NCBI GenBank assembly: GCA_039519185.1
Contig: CM076851.1
Span: 31,951,825 to 32,015,824 of the forward strand
Source of the DNA: Astragalus membranaceus
Taxonomy: Eukaryota > Streptophyta > Magnoliopsida > Fabales > Fabaceae
Direction of reading: 5' to 3'
Length of the DNA: 64,000 nt
Position numbers and translations under genes: made by a program. Below are positions 1-10,462 of this stretch, one piece after another. The first letter of the stretch is position 1. Each line of letters starts with the position of its first letter. The notes under the pieces were generated by a model. The model worked only from the letters and a program-made list of their open reading frames with translations, was not told the origin of the DNA and made no database searches.

Positions 1-268
1 GATTTTCCGTGTTCCCAGCGGGGACATCTTCACTTGTGTCCCTTCCCCTCAAAGCTTGTAGAACCTTCAAGATTTCAGCTATCTGTTCTTTCATCCCATC
101 TATTTCTGCCCTAAGCTCTTGATTGCCTAGGTTCTGAGGTGGATTGCCTTGATCCGGGTTATCTTGAGGCGGATTGTCCTGATTTGCTTCCATATTTCTA
201 GCCTGAGCACGAGTCCAGTAACGATGTTGACGCACCAGTTTGTCCCTTACTCTGTTGACGGGATACAT
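1..268 (-). CDS. Tat/Ogre-like retrotransposon gag, N-terminal part (runs off the window)
   Basis: Reading the minus strand from an ATG at 268 gives 89 codons with no stop up to the window edge. The product begins MYPVNRVRDKLVRQHRYWTR and continues with an Asn/Pro/Gln-rich stretch and then a predicted helical segment (EIDGMKEQIAEILKVLQAL). It lies about 850 bases downstream of a primer-binding site and LTR on the same strand, where gag should start in a long-leader Ty3-gypsy element of the Tat/Ogre type. A second in-frame ATG at 192 is possible. Gag would form the retrotransposon particle in the cytoplasm. No capsid or zinc-knuckle motif is visible because the gene is cut by the window. The family assignment rests mainly on LTR and PBS context. 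Confidence 0.6.
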   Translation of the reverse strand, partial: MYPVNRVRDKLVRQHRYWTRAQARNMEANQDNPPQDNPDQGNPPQNLGNQELRAEIDGMKEQIAEILKVLQALRGRDTSEDVPAGNTEN

Positions 269-1143
269 GATATGAGTATATGAATGAATGAGTAATGCAC
301 GGACAAGTGAATGAATGGAAACATGCCTGTGTACGAGTTTTATGCTTAATGAAATGAATGCATGTAAGGACTTTTATCATTTTTTTGAACTAATGATTTT
401 GTATGATGGATGAAAGAAGAATGATGTTACATGTGTTAAAAATAAAAGAAGTTTTTTTTTTTTTGGGTGATTCAACTTTGAGAAAGCAATAACTATATGT
501 AAAAAAGAAAGGAGAAGGAAACGAATGGGTTTGATGATTTGATTTTTTTTTTAAAAAAAAATATCTGCGATGATGCAGCAGGTAGGTGAATTTCCCTTGT
601 GTCCTAAACAGGTTAGGTCTTATATATAGGTCACGGTCTAGGGCTACTTGTGTGATCAATCTCTCAGGTAGCTCTAATCACTTCCTCACAAAGGTCTCCA
701 GAGCTGATATCTCCTTCGTGATATGACCCACAACGATAGCGAGCTACCTGGTGTGGGATACCACGAAAGAGCGTACTCTGGCTGAGACTTTCATGCGAGT
801 CAGACAGATAAAATCCAGAATGACTGACACTAATCGTCTCCACTCGTCTTAGGTTTTTTTTTCAGACCCGGGTATAGGGCCCCGCTCAAGAGTGTGTGCA
901 ATAAACAAGTGTAAGTGATGTGTGTGATATAAGCAACCTAAACTACCCATGATGCAAAAGAAATACAGATAATAGTACAAAGGTCTTATACCCTAAGGTT
1001 CAATAAAGCAAATAAACAGATAAATGAAATAGACATGCTAATAGAAGGACTAAGGGTAAACAAAACACTAGACTAAAAATAATCTACACATTTAACTAAA
1101 ATAGGCTTGACCCTCTTAAATAGTCCCCAGCAGAGTCGCCAGC
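269..1143 (-). other. Untranslated leader of the Tat/Ogre-like element, with PBS at 1122-1141
   Basis: The minus-strand sequence between LTR and gag has no convincing ORF. Just inside the LTR (2-base gap) lies the minus-strand motif TGGCGACTCTGCTGGGGACT, which matches the tRNA-Arg-type primer-binding site known for Ogre/Tat elements (family knowledge, not checked against a tRNA set). Around 657-697 the leader carries a conserved block (GACCTTTGTGAGG, then GAGCTAC) that reappears in the leader of the nested element at 31697-31738. The rest is AT-rich with poly-T runs. Confidence 0.65.
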
Positions 1144-3850
1144 TGTAGCGACCGAAGAATCCGAAAGGTAGGGATTCTTCGTTGTTTTTGAACAATGGAG
1201 TCGCCATCAATATTTATTTTTAGGAAAACATTGAAAAAACCTTTGTTTTTGGGTTCGGGGGTCGATTAAGTGCGGGGAAGGTACTAGCACCCCGCAACAT
1301 CCTAAAAAGGTTACCTTTTAATTTAATGTGTAGAAAAAGTTAGTTTTAAAAGAAAATACTTTGTTTACCCATTTTTGATTGTTTGCGAAGAAGAAAAAAA
1401 AAAGGAAGGAAGACTTAATAAGAATTTTAGTTTTTTGCGCGAATTCGATTTTTCGAAAGAAAGAAGAAAAGAACGGTTCGGAAGCATCACGTTGTGAATA
1501 AAAGCGGAGTAAGTGATAAAAGGGGGTGCAAATAATAAAGGAGTTGTATTAAAAAGGGAGGTGTGAATAGCGTTTTGACGCTAGAAGAAAAAAAAAAGTC
1601 ACCGGGGGTGCAAATAGCGTTTTGACGCTAAAAGAAAATGGTTGCCGGGGGTGCAAATAGCGTTTTGACGCTAAAAAAACGATTGCCGGGGGTGCAAATA
1701 GCGTTTTGACGCTAAAAAAAACGATTGACGGGTTTATTACCTTTTTTACTATTCTACCCTAGAGCACGTGGTTCTTGAAACGCTTTTTCCTAAAAAAAAA
1801 CCTAGACTAAACAAGTGGTATTTTGAAAGCGGATTATGGAGAAAAATTCTTTTGTTGTTTTTTTTTTGTCATAGTTATTATTTAATAAAAGGGGGGGCAT
1901 TTTTACTTTTTTTTGAAAAAAAGATTTTTGCTATTATATTTTTTTTTTTAAAAGGTTTATTCCAAATCCGAAAATTAGTAACCATTTTTTTTAACAACAT
2001 TTTTTTATCACTTTTATTTAATCCGAAAATTAGAATAATTTATTAAAAAAAAGGCACAACATTTTTTTTTACTTTTTTTTTTAAAACCGAAAATATTAGT
2101 ACCTAAATAAAAAGGAACACATTTTTTTTAACACTTTTTTTTTAGGTTTATTTTAAATCCGAAAATAAAAAAGGGAATACATTTTTTTTACTTTTTTTTT
2201 TAATCCGAAAAAAATGCAATATCAAAACATCAATAATAACAACATATATATATCTATAAAAACAGCAACTAAACTAAAAAAAACAGCAATAATATGTTCA
2301 AAAAAAAAAACAACCAATATTTATAAAAACATCAACTAATATTTATAAAAAAGTCAATAACTAATATTTATAAAAAAAACAGCAACTAATAATTTTTTTT
2401 AAAACGTGAACAACAATATTAAAATAAAAATGGCAATGATAATATGAACAAAATTACAATAACTAAAAAATTTACAAAAAAGCAACAATATTATGAATTA
2501 TTACATTTTTGTACCTTGAACAAATCCAGAAATGTTGAAGAAATTTCCTTCTTCGAATTTCTTCAATACAAGTGAACTTTTTAAACTAATAATAAAAAAA
2601 ATCTAGGAAGGAGGAAGAGAAGAGAAGCCCTAGTTTTTTTCAGAAGATTTTTTTTCTTTTTCCAAGAGTCCTCCCTTTCTCCTAAGGTGTGACCCCTATT
2701 TATACAAAAATGTTGCCTTCGTTTTCCTTCTTCATCAACTTGCACAGTAATTTTCTGACATGATATGGGGGTTTGGGGAGAGTTGTTGAAGGGGAAAATA
2801 AAAAAAGAAAACATGAGAGATGAGGGGAGAGGTGATGGTCGAAGGTATGGGCATGGAGAAGGTGAGAGGAAGGAAGGGAGTGCCATGTGTGAAGTGTGTG
2901 ATAGGGAGAGGAATGGATGAGTGTGTGAAGAGAAAAGAAAATGAGTGTGTGAGAGGAGGGGAGAGGAGAGAGCCGTGGGGTGAGGGAGAGGAAGAGAGGA
3001 TGAAGTGAAGGTTGAGTGTGGTGTTGTTTTAGGGTTGAGTGTGAGAGAGAGAGAGAGTGGAAGAGGAGTGAAGTGTGTGAAGTGATTGAAGTGGAAGAGG
3101 TTTGGTGAAGGGGAAAAAAAAGAAAAATGAAATTGTGAGAGGAGGGGGAGAGGAGAGAGCCGTAGGTTTGAGAGAGGAAAGAGAAAGGGAAAGAGTGAGG
3201 TTGAGTGTATTGGGAAGGGAAAAATGGGGAAGTGGGAAGTGTGGGGAAGTGGAATTGAGAGAAAAGAGGAGAGGTGGAGTGTGGAAGGGAGAAAGCAAAT
3301 TTCAAGGAGGAAAAAGGGGGGTGGGGTCGAATATGGAGGAGGATTTTTGGGGATGAATGTGGATGATTTTTGGGCTAGGGGGGAGAGTGAATGTAGACAC
3401 ATTTTAGGGTTAAGGGGGGAGGTATGCGAATTAGGGTTTAGTTGGAGTGGGTTGGATGGAGTTGGGTGTTGGGTTATGGGTTGGATATGGGTTAGGGTTA
3501 GGATATGGATTGGGTTTGGTGGAGGAGTTGGATTGGGCTTGGTGGAGGAGTTGGATATGGGTTAGGTCTAGGGTTATGCGAATTGGGCATAAGGTTTGGT
3601 GGAGGAGTGGGCTTTAGATGGCCCAATCCTAAATGCACCTCCATATATTTTTTACAGACCCCCTATTTTCTTCTTTGTCTATTTTGTTTTGATACTTCTA
3701 ATTATTTTTTTTTTTAAAAAAAATTGAAACTTGTAGCAAACTAAAAAAAAAAAAAAATAAAACATGGCATGAAAATAAAAATGAATATTATTTTTATTAA
3801 AAATAAATAAAATTTCTCATTTTTGGATAGGACAAAATTAGGGTATTACA
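1144..3850 (-). mobile_element. 5' LTR of the minus-strand Tat/Ogre-like retrotransposon (2.7 kb)
   Basis: On the minus strand the LTR starts TGTAATACCCTAATTTTGTC at 3850 and ends GGTCGCTACA at 1144, next to the PBS, giving TG...CA ends and 2707 bp. A TATA box (TATAAATAGG, minus strand) lies near 2695-2706. The same 5' terminus (TGTCATACCC, then AATTTTGTCC) begins the two other long LTRs in the window, so the three belong to one lineage. Long ORFs inside it (for example 2581-3402) are low-complexity Ser/Pro/Phe/Leu translations of GA-rich sequence and are not genes. The left part of the element, including its other LTR, is outside the window. Confidence 0.85.
1557..1735. repeat. Four tandem copies of a unit containing a small palindrome
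   Basis: Four units, each containing AATAGCGTTTTGACGCTA and (in three) preceded by GGGGGTGCA, are spaced about 45-60 bases apart inside the LTR. In each unit AGCG and CGCT can pair around TTTTGA. Spacing varies through A-runs. On the element's own strand they lie downstream of the TATA box, so they would be transcribed. Confidence 0.8.
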
Positions 3851-5164
3851 CTTTGTTTCTTCTTTAAGGCGATTTGTAGTAGAGTGATTGACCCTGGAAA
3901 GTTGCCAGCTCTACAAAGATCAATTACTGTGACTTTATGTGAGCTTGAGATGTTTTTTCCGCCTTCATTCTTTGACATAATGATTCATTTAATAGTTCAT
4001 CTGGTTAGAGAGACACAATTGTGTGGCCCATGTTACATGAGATGGATGTACCCATTTGAGCGATACATGAAGATATTAAAAGGATATGTTAAAAACCGAT
4101 CACGACCTGAGGGTTGCATTGCTGAGCGCTACATAGTTGAAGAAGCTATTGAGTTCTCCACCGACTATCTATCTAGTGTTGAATATTCTATTGGGCTGCC
4201 AAGGGTGCGTCACACAAGAAGCGTTTGTAAAGGGATGACAGGAAGGAAATTAGTGAGGGTATCCAGGAAAGAACTAGAGCAAGCACACTTATATGTTCTG
4301 CACAATGATAGTCAGGTTGATTCATATGTTGCCAAACACATGGAGATTCTTAAGAGTGATCACCCATCTAAGAATCAAGTCTGGTTAAAAAAAGAACACA
4401 ATCAGAGTTTCATACTATGGCTAAAAGATCAAATTGATATTGATTTTGTTTCAAATCCTACCTCGATTTCCGAAAGATTGAGATGGTTAGCAAAAGGTCC
4501 AAATATACATGTATTCTCTTACACTAGTTATCTACAAAACGGGTACACGTTCTATACAAAATCCCACGATGATCAGAGTAAAATGCAAAATAGTGGGGTG
4601 ACTCTTGTAGCTGAATCTATGCATACATCAAGTGCCAAAGACAGAAATCCCATTTACGCGAATATGTCATACTTCGGTGTCATTGAACACATATGGGAGT
4701 TGGATTACAATATGTTTTGTGAGCCTGTGTTCCAATGTAATTGGGTTGACAATAATAATGGTGTACAGATGGATGACTCGGGTTTCATGCGGGTGAATTT
4801 CAATAAGTTAGGATATAAAGATGAACCTTTTATTTTAGCCTCGCAAGCCCAACAGGTGTTTTATGTCACTGATCCAGTTGATATCAATTGGTGCATTGTT
4901 TTATTGACAAACAAAAAATTATTGGTGAATAACATTGGTGATCAAGCGCACGAAGATGTTGACATTGAGGATGACCCTTTCTTTGGGACATCACAACCAA
5001 TAATAGGGGAAAGTACTTCTAAAGATGATATTTTGTATGTTAGAACGGATCATAACGATGGGATTATGTTTCGTCAAAAACAAAGTACCAAGAAGCGAAA
5101 AGCAAAATATCATACAAATAAACAAGTAGCTAGTAACATTAGATCCAGGAAAAGGAAAAGGTAA
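3851..5164 (+). pseudogene. CACTA (En/Spm) transposase TNP2, 3' half (DUF4218 and DUF4216), cut by LTR insertion
   Basis: The reading frame is open from the first base after the LTR (LCFFFKAICSRVIDPGK, a hallmark of the DUF4218 region) to a stop at 5162-5164. DUF4218 occupies roughly the first 110 residues (PPSFFDIMIHLIVHLVRE, then RWMYPFERYMKILKGYV, then RPEGCIAERY). DUF4216 follows, with YFGVIEHIWELDY and a cysteine/tryptophan-rich stretch. The C-terminus is basic (RSRKRKR), a possible nuclear signal. TNP2 carries out cut-and-paste transposition of CACTA elements. The catalytic part (Transposase_21) would lie before the insertion and is outside the window, so the gene cannot make an intact transposase. 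No stop or frameshift is seen in the surviving part, suggesting fairly recent disruption. Confidence 0.9.
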
Positions 5165-5165
5165 T

Positions 5166-5330
5166 ATATCATGCGTGTTTCTTTTTTATTCATTTTACAT
5201 ATTGTAAAAATTAACTTACTTATCATGTGTGTTTCTTTTTTATTCATTTTTCATATTGTAAAAATTAACTTACTTTATCACGCGTGTTTCTTTTTTATTC
5301 ATTTTTCATATAACAATGATTATATTTTGT
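5166..5330. repeat. Triplicated ~56-bp tandem repeat between the two CACTA genes
   Basis: Three consecutive near-identical units begin TATCATGCGTGTTTCTTTTT (variants TATCATGTGTG, TATCACGCGTG) and contain TTTTTATTCATTTT followed by CATATTGTAAAAATTAAC in the first two. They fill the gap between the TNP2 stop at 5164 and the next gene's ATG at 5341. Confidence 0.85.
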
Positions 5331-7664
5331 TGCAGGTGAGATGACTTCCCACAGTGATAATAGTGCACATGACAGTGGTCATGAGAGTCATGATAACGCA
5401 CAAAAAAAGTTCAATCACCGTGGAATGACAGTTAAGAAGAATATCATCAATCAGGGGAACAAAGGGCTTCCTAAACTTTCAGTAAGATACTTACTAAATA
5501 ACTAACTTTGTTACATACTTTTACCTGTTTATTATCTAATTTACACAATTAATAATGCAGGTCAAATGGAATGCTAAACACCAACCGATTGGTGAGAATG
5601 GTAGAGAGTTGCAAAGCTTCATTGGTGCGAGAGCAAGGCAGGATATACCAATAACAATCATAAGTTGGAATAATAAAAATGATGCCTCTTTAGAGAAATC
5701 TAAAGAGGAGCTATGGCACTTGATAGAGGTATGAGTCTTATTTTGACTATACAGTTATTTTATAATTAAATATGTAAGCATATTTATAATCATTTTGTTG
5801 AATGTAAGCAGAAATACTTTGATGTGGATGACTCTCGAAAAGACTATTGTCTTATGAAAGCTGGAAAGGCGCATAGAAGATTCAGATCAACTCTAACAAA
5901 GTGGGTGAAAGATAAAGAGGGGAACATCAGAAACCATCCTCCACCACGGTATGATGGGATTATTCCATTAGAGGATTGGAGTGCATTTATATCATCACGC
6001 GAAGATGAGGAATTCCAGGTTTGTACAATTACTTATCATACATATACCTATATTTGACAATTATAAAGTATTAATGTAAAAATATGTGTCTTTATAGAGA
6101 TTAAGCATTGAAAATCGCCAGAGAGCGGAAAGTCCTGAATACCCTTATAGAGCCGGTGTTAAGGGTTATCACGAGATTGAAGAACAATTGGTAGGCACAT
6201 TATCTTTTATTTTATCTTTCGTTTACTAAATTAATCTTTTGATTTATTTACTAATAAATGGTAAATTTTAATAGCTGCGGGAGACCGGAAAAGATCCTAC
6301 TCAGGAATCTATTGACCGACATGTTTTGTGGTTAGAAGCCCGACATAACAAAGATGGTGTCGTTGATGACCCAAAAACAAGAGAGGTGTTTCAAAGAATT
6401 GTAAGTATGATAAAATTATATTACTTATAATGTTTATTAAATTTGTTGTACTTATGTACTTATGAACTTAACAAAGATGAGTCATTACTTATGAACTTAC
6501 TATTAATAATGTCTAATAATTTTGGTGAATCAGGAATCCATATCACAATCAGTATCACAAGGAGAGATTACTGATTGTGATGGTCCGAATGACATTCTTG
6601 GTCGTGCATTGGCAACTGAAGAGTATTCAGGACGTCTACGGGGTTTGGGATTTGGGATTTCTCCAACCACTTTTTGGGGTTCAAAGAGGCAAAAAAAAAT
6701 ATGGAAAAAGAAAGTAGACAAAGGCAGTTGGAGGCCATGGTATTGATGCTACACAAAGAACTTAATGAATTAAAAGAAAAAGTTTGTCCAAGGACTGATG
6801 ATGTACCATCTCCTAACCCAAATAGCTTCAGGGATAGTTGCAATATTGCGTCCAATGAGGTAATTATCGTTGGTCTTTTAATTTGGTTATCATTTACATT
6901 AACTTATAGGTATTAATATTTGGTTATCATTTAATTTAAGGTAACAATAACAACTGTGAATTATATACATCAAACCCGCTTACATTGGTCGCAAAGGGCT
7001 TTGTTTGTAACAATGAGGACTCCACCTTGCACAATCTACCCATTCCTCCAAATCACGCAAGAGTCAGAGTTGTATTTGTTGTTGTTGATGAAGCATTATT
7101 GCCGGTACCAATTGACACTGATTGTGTGACTTTGGTCACTGTGAATGATGCACTTGGCACCCTTGTGGCATGGCCAACAAATCTTATCAATGTATGGAGC
7201 AATTAATATATTTGTTAATAATTCATTCGCTTATTGTCATATATTAATAACTAATTATATTTCTAATATAGGTAAAGAAAGCAAGATCTCGGATTTCTGG
7301 GCATGTTGACAAATCCCAACCCTCCCCTTCTATTGGTTGCAAGAAACATGTGTCTAGGCGAGAATCTAGCGGGAATGAGATTCAATCCCAACACACACCC
7401 CCTTCTATTGCTAGCAAGAAATCAGTGTCTCGACAAGTAGATAAAGGGAAACAGATTCAATTCCAACCCCCCCCCCCCCTTCTAAGGAATTTATCGGCTA
7501 TCTAAAGGTTCATGCCTCAACAATGATGGGTGGAGATTTGATAATTGCATCGCTTGATCCAGACATCTTGGGATATAGCAACCAAGTCTGCCTTTCAAAG
7601 GTGGAACTGAAAGAGGTATATGATCACTTGTGGGCATCTACAACTTCTGTTACAATATACATCA

Positions 7665-7665
7665 G

Positions 7666-7706
<41 letters not shown>

Positions 7707-7709
7707 TGT
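7665..7709. repeat. (ATT)n microsatellite in an intron
   Basis: About 13 uninterrupted TTA/ATT triplets directly follow the putative splice donor at 7666. Confidence 0.9.
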
Positions 7710-7994
7710 TAATTTATTTGTATACATCTTAACTATAGGTATTTGTACCATGAGATTATGATCCCCATGGAACAAACACAAAGATTTATATTCTTGTGCC
7801 CCGCAAATACCTTTCTACGCAACGTATGCATTGAAAAAGGCATGTCAAAAGATGTTGTTAAAGCCGTGAAGCAAGCGGTTAAAGCAAATAATGAATCTGT
7901 AAAAGCCTATGTCAATAGACGCTTGGCTTTGGCACATGAAAGCAGCTGTGATAGCTTATTTTTGGCACCCATCAACTTAGGGTAACAAATTTAA

Positions 7995-7996
<2 letters not shown>

Positions 7997-8086
<90 letters not shown>
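7997..8086. repeat. (CT)n-(AT)n compound microsatellite in an intron of the Ulp1-like gene
   Basis: About 22 CT units run straight into about 22 TA units, in the intron between the APINLG exon and the exon carrying the protease His-Trp. It is likely highly length-variable. Confidence 0.95.
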
Positions 8087-8087
<1 letters not shown>

Positions 8088-8803
8088 CGTGTTTTTGAAA
8101 TATCTGTTATTTATTTGGTTATTCAATTTTTTTGTAGGATACATTGGGTATTGTTGGTAGTTGATCCCAAAAGAAATACAATTTTCTATTTGGATTCGTG
8201 TCATGGTCATTATAGCAACCACGTCAAGTTGAAGGAATGTTTGAAAGGTGTGTATTTAGATACATCGCATGTTTTATCATCTAAATTATGTATGTATTTC
8301 GATTAATTAATATAGTTATATGTATGATGTTTCAGTTGTTTGATGACTTATTGGGGATCGACTGAGGTAAGGGCTAGAGTTGGGCATGTGAAAACAAAAT
8401 GGATAGGAATAACGGTAAGTTTATAATCAACATTCTTATCCATGTAAATATTGCTCGCATTTTAATAATTAATTGTTATTTTGATTTCTAGTGTCCCAGG
8501 CAACCAAACAATGATGATTGCGGGTATTACGTTATGAAGTTTATGAAGGACATAATCACTCACAATCAAATAGAAATTCCAGAATTTGTATGTATAGTTT
8601 GTTTTTTGACCACTTAATTCCATATCTAGCACTTAACCACTTAATTCTAAGTTTATTTTATTTTATTTTATTTTATTTTTGTAGTATTTTCCTGAACACG
8701 AGGTTGGAGCTCCATTTTCTGGTGACCAACTTGATGAGGTCAAGGGAGAGTGGTGTCATCATGTTGCCAGATTGATTAATGAAAATCGAAATTCATGTAA
8801 TTA

Positions 8804-9145
8804 GTTTGGTTAGCTGGTTTTTGGTTCCTCATTGTATGTCATCATGTTTGTCACTTTGTTGTCTATGCTGGCATTTAGAATTTGGTTAATGATTTATGTA
8901 TGTATATAATAGATGGGTATATTGGTTGGTTGATTTGAAATTGGTTAGTTGATTTATGAAATTTAATTTGTAATTGGTTAGTTCATTTGAAATTTATTTG
9001 GTTGTTGAGTTGATATTGATCGTTGTTGGTTCTGGTTCTGTTTCTGTTTCTGGTTTATGCAGATTATGATATTGGCAGTTGTTGGTTGATGCAAAATATT
9101 GGATATACGAGAAACAGAAAACAATATTTAAAAAAAAAACATAGA
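8804..9145. other. Untranslated 3' region of the CACTA second gene
   Basis: AT-rich sequence with TTGGTTAGTTGATTTG-like reiterations. No ORF or RNA gene is seen. It probably includes the 3' UTR. Confidence 0.5.
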
Positions 9146-9233
9146 ATCAGGGGGCGCTTGCAGCTAAAAGCGCCCCTGTTGGTCTTGGCGCGTTTGAGAA
9201 TCAGGGGCGCTTGCAGCTAAAAGCGCCCCTGTT
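9146..9233. repeat. CACTA-type subterminal inverted-repeat units
   Basis: Two copies of a GC-rich unit lie in AT-rich DNA about 30 bases apart. Each can fold with GGCGCTT pairing to AAGCGCC around GCAGCTAA and is flanked by CAGGG and CCCCTG. Short GC-rich subterminal repeats in both orientations are typical of CACTA elements, where the second transposase protein binds. No CACTA/TAGTG terminus was found further right, so the element's right end is missing or diverged. Confidence 0.6.
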
Positions 9234-10223
9234 AGGCCAAAAAAGTAAATGTATAATTTTGCCTAAAAAATCAATATAGAATAAAAAAAATAACTGATTT
9301 TTCATGTGGAATCAATTAAAATATTTTTAAAAAAATAAAATTAACTTTATGTTTGTGTAATATAATGATAATAATTTTTTAAATATTAAAAATAATTTTT
9401 AAGAGAAACTATTCAAAGCAGATTTTCATTTTAACCAGTTTTTTTATTCATATTTTTAAAAGTCGTAACAAGGGAATGGAACATTTCTATAAGTGATTAA
9501 TTTTTAAAAAGAAAACTGTAACGAACAGATTTTTAAATATAATGATGAAGTGATTAAATATAAAATATGCACTCACATTGGCGCTCTTATGGCGCTCCTT
9601 TTTCCTCTCTTGTTGGCGCTTTCGTTGGCACTCTCGTTGCTGCTCTCGTTGCCGCTTTCGTGCGGCTCACCTAAAAAAATCAAATGAGATTTAATTATTG
9701 ATTTTTTAGGCAAAATTATTTTGGAATTTTTGCTAGCTGTATCGCTTTTTTGACAATTGGTAATGGTTAAATTAATCGGTTAGAGTAGATTATAGAACAT
9801 TCTATTTAAATAAATTGGTAGTGGCAATTTTACATTTTTATCTTTGGTTCAGGACACTTGGCAATTTTATAAGAATTAGATAGATTAATTAGATTAGATT
9901 AGTATTAGATTAAATATTAGCATTAGATATTAGATTACATTAGATTTTATTATATTAGTGTTAGATTAGATATTAGATTATATTAGTATTAGATTAGATA
10001 TATAAATGACACATGGCAATTTTTTAAAGCCGTCTAAAATAGACATTGTACTGACACTTAATTTTATTACATTACATATTACATTTTTATCATTGGTTTT
10101 GGACACTTAGTAATTATATAAGTGGACTATTTTTGACATTTTGTTAGCATATGAATTGATTATACTATAGTATTAGACTAATATTAGATATTATATTAGA
10201 TTTTTTTTGGTGTTTGATATTAT
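9234..10223. other. AT-rich spacer with degenerate direct repeats
   Basis: No gene seen. A GGCGCTC/GGCGCTTTCGTT-rich patch at 9581-9665 may be a further worn subterminal repeat of the CACTA element. From 9840 on, blocks beginning GGACACTTGGCAATTTTATA and runs of ATTAGATTAG recur, and continue after the SINE. Confidence 0.6.
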
Positions 10224-10462
10224 ATTAGATTGGTATTAACCAACACGTCTAGCCCAGTGGTCGGGCTACCCTGAGCTACGTAGTGGGGGTCGATCCGGTT
10301 TGCTTCTGGGTTCGATTCCCGCCCACCTTAAAAAGGCGTGTTGGCCAGCGAAATCCTTTCCGCAAGTAGCGAGCGGAGATTAGTCCTTCGTTGAAAGCGT
10401 TGCGACACTCCGTGGGTAGCCGGCAATGGTCCTAAATCAAAAAAAAATTAGATTAGTATTAA
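10224..10462 (+). mobile_element. tRNA-derived SINE (10240-10446) with 16-bp target-site duplication
   Basis: The element starts CCAACACGTCTAGCCCAGTG, containing a pol III A-box-like TAGCCCAGTGGT, followed about 57 bases downstream by a B-box GGGTTCGATTCCC. It ends in an A-rich tail. It is flanked by ATTAGATTGGTATTAA (10224-10239) and ATTAGATTAGTATTAA (10447-10462), a 16-bp duplication with one mismatch. A 207-bp body, internal pol III promoter, A-tail and long duplication together define a SINE mobilised by LINE machinery. Confidence 0.93.

Larger units (their letters stand above)
5341..8803 (+). pseudogene. CACTA second gene: plant transposase (Ptta/En/Spm) with C-terminal Ulp1-like cysteine protease, multi-exon, frameshifted
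   Basis: Exons with plausible GT...AG borders are 5341-5481, 5561-5728, 5812-6018, 6098-6190, 6275-6400, 6534-6859, about 6941-7189, about 7273-7665, about 7740-7980, 8138-8249, about 8336-8418, 8492-8587 and about 8685-8803. The first part reads as the Ptta/En/Spm transposase-type protein. The stretch near 6985-7189 resembles DUF8039 of such proteins. The last exons form a Ulp1/C48 protease with the His-Trp (8144), LDS, Gln (PRQPNNDDCGYY) and Cys positions all present, and end RLINENRNSCN. A frame change at the A9 run (6691-6699), and probably another at the C-run near 7468, break the frame, so I call it a pseudogene. Middle exon borders are approximate. Confidence 0.8.

Noticed and set aside
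2581..3402. 273-codon ORF on the minus strand (and overlapping ORFs on both strands)
   Set aside because: Low-complexity Ser/Pro/Phe/Leu translation of a GA-rich tract inside an LTR; no domain and no gene context.
10250..10330. tRNA gene
   Set aside because: Has A- and B-box motifs but no complete cloverleaf, and sits at the head of a SINE with tail and target duplication.
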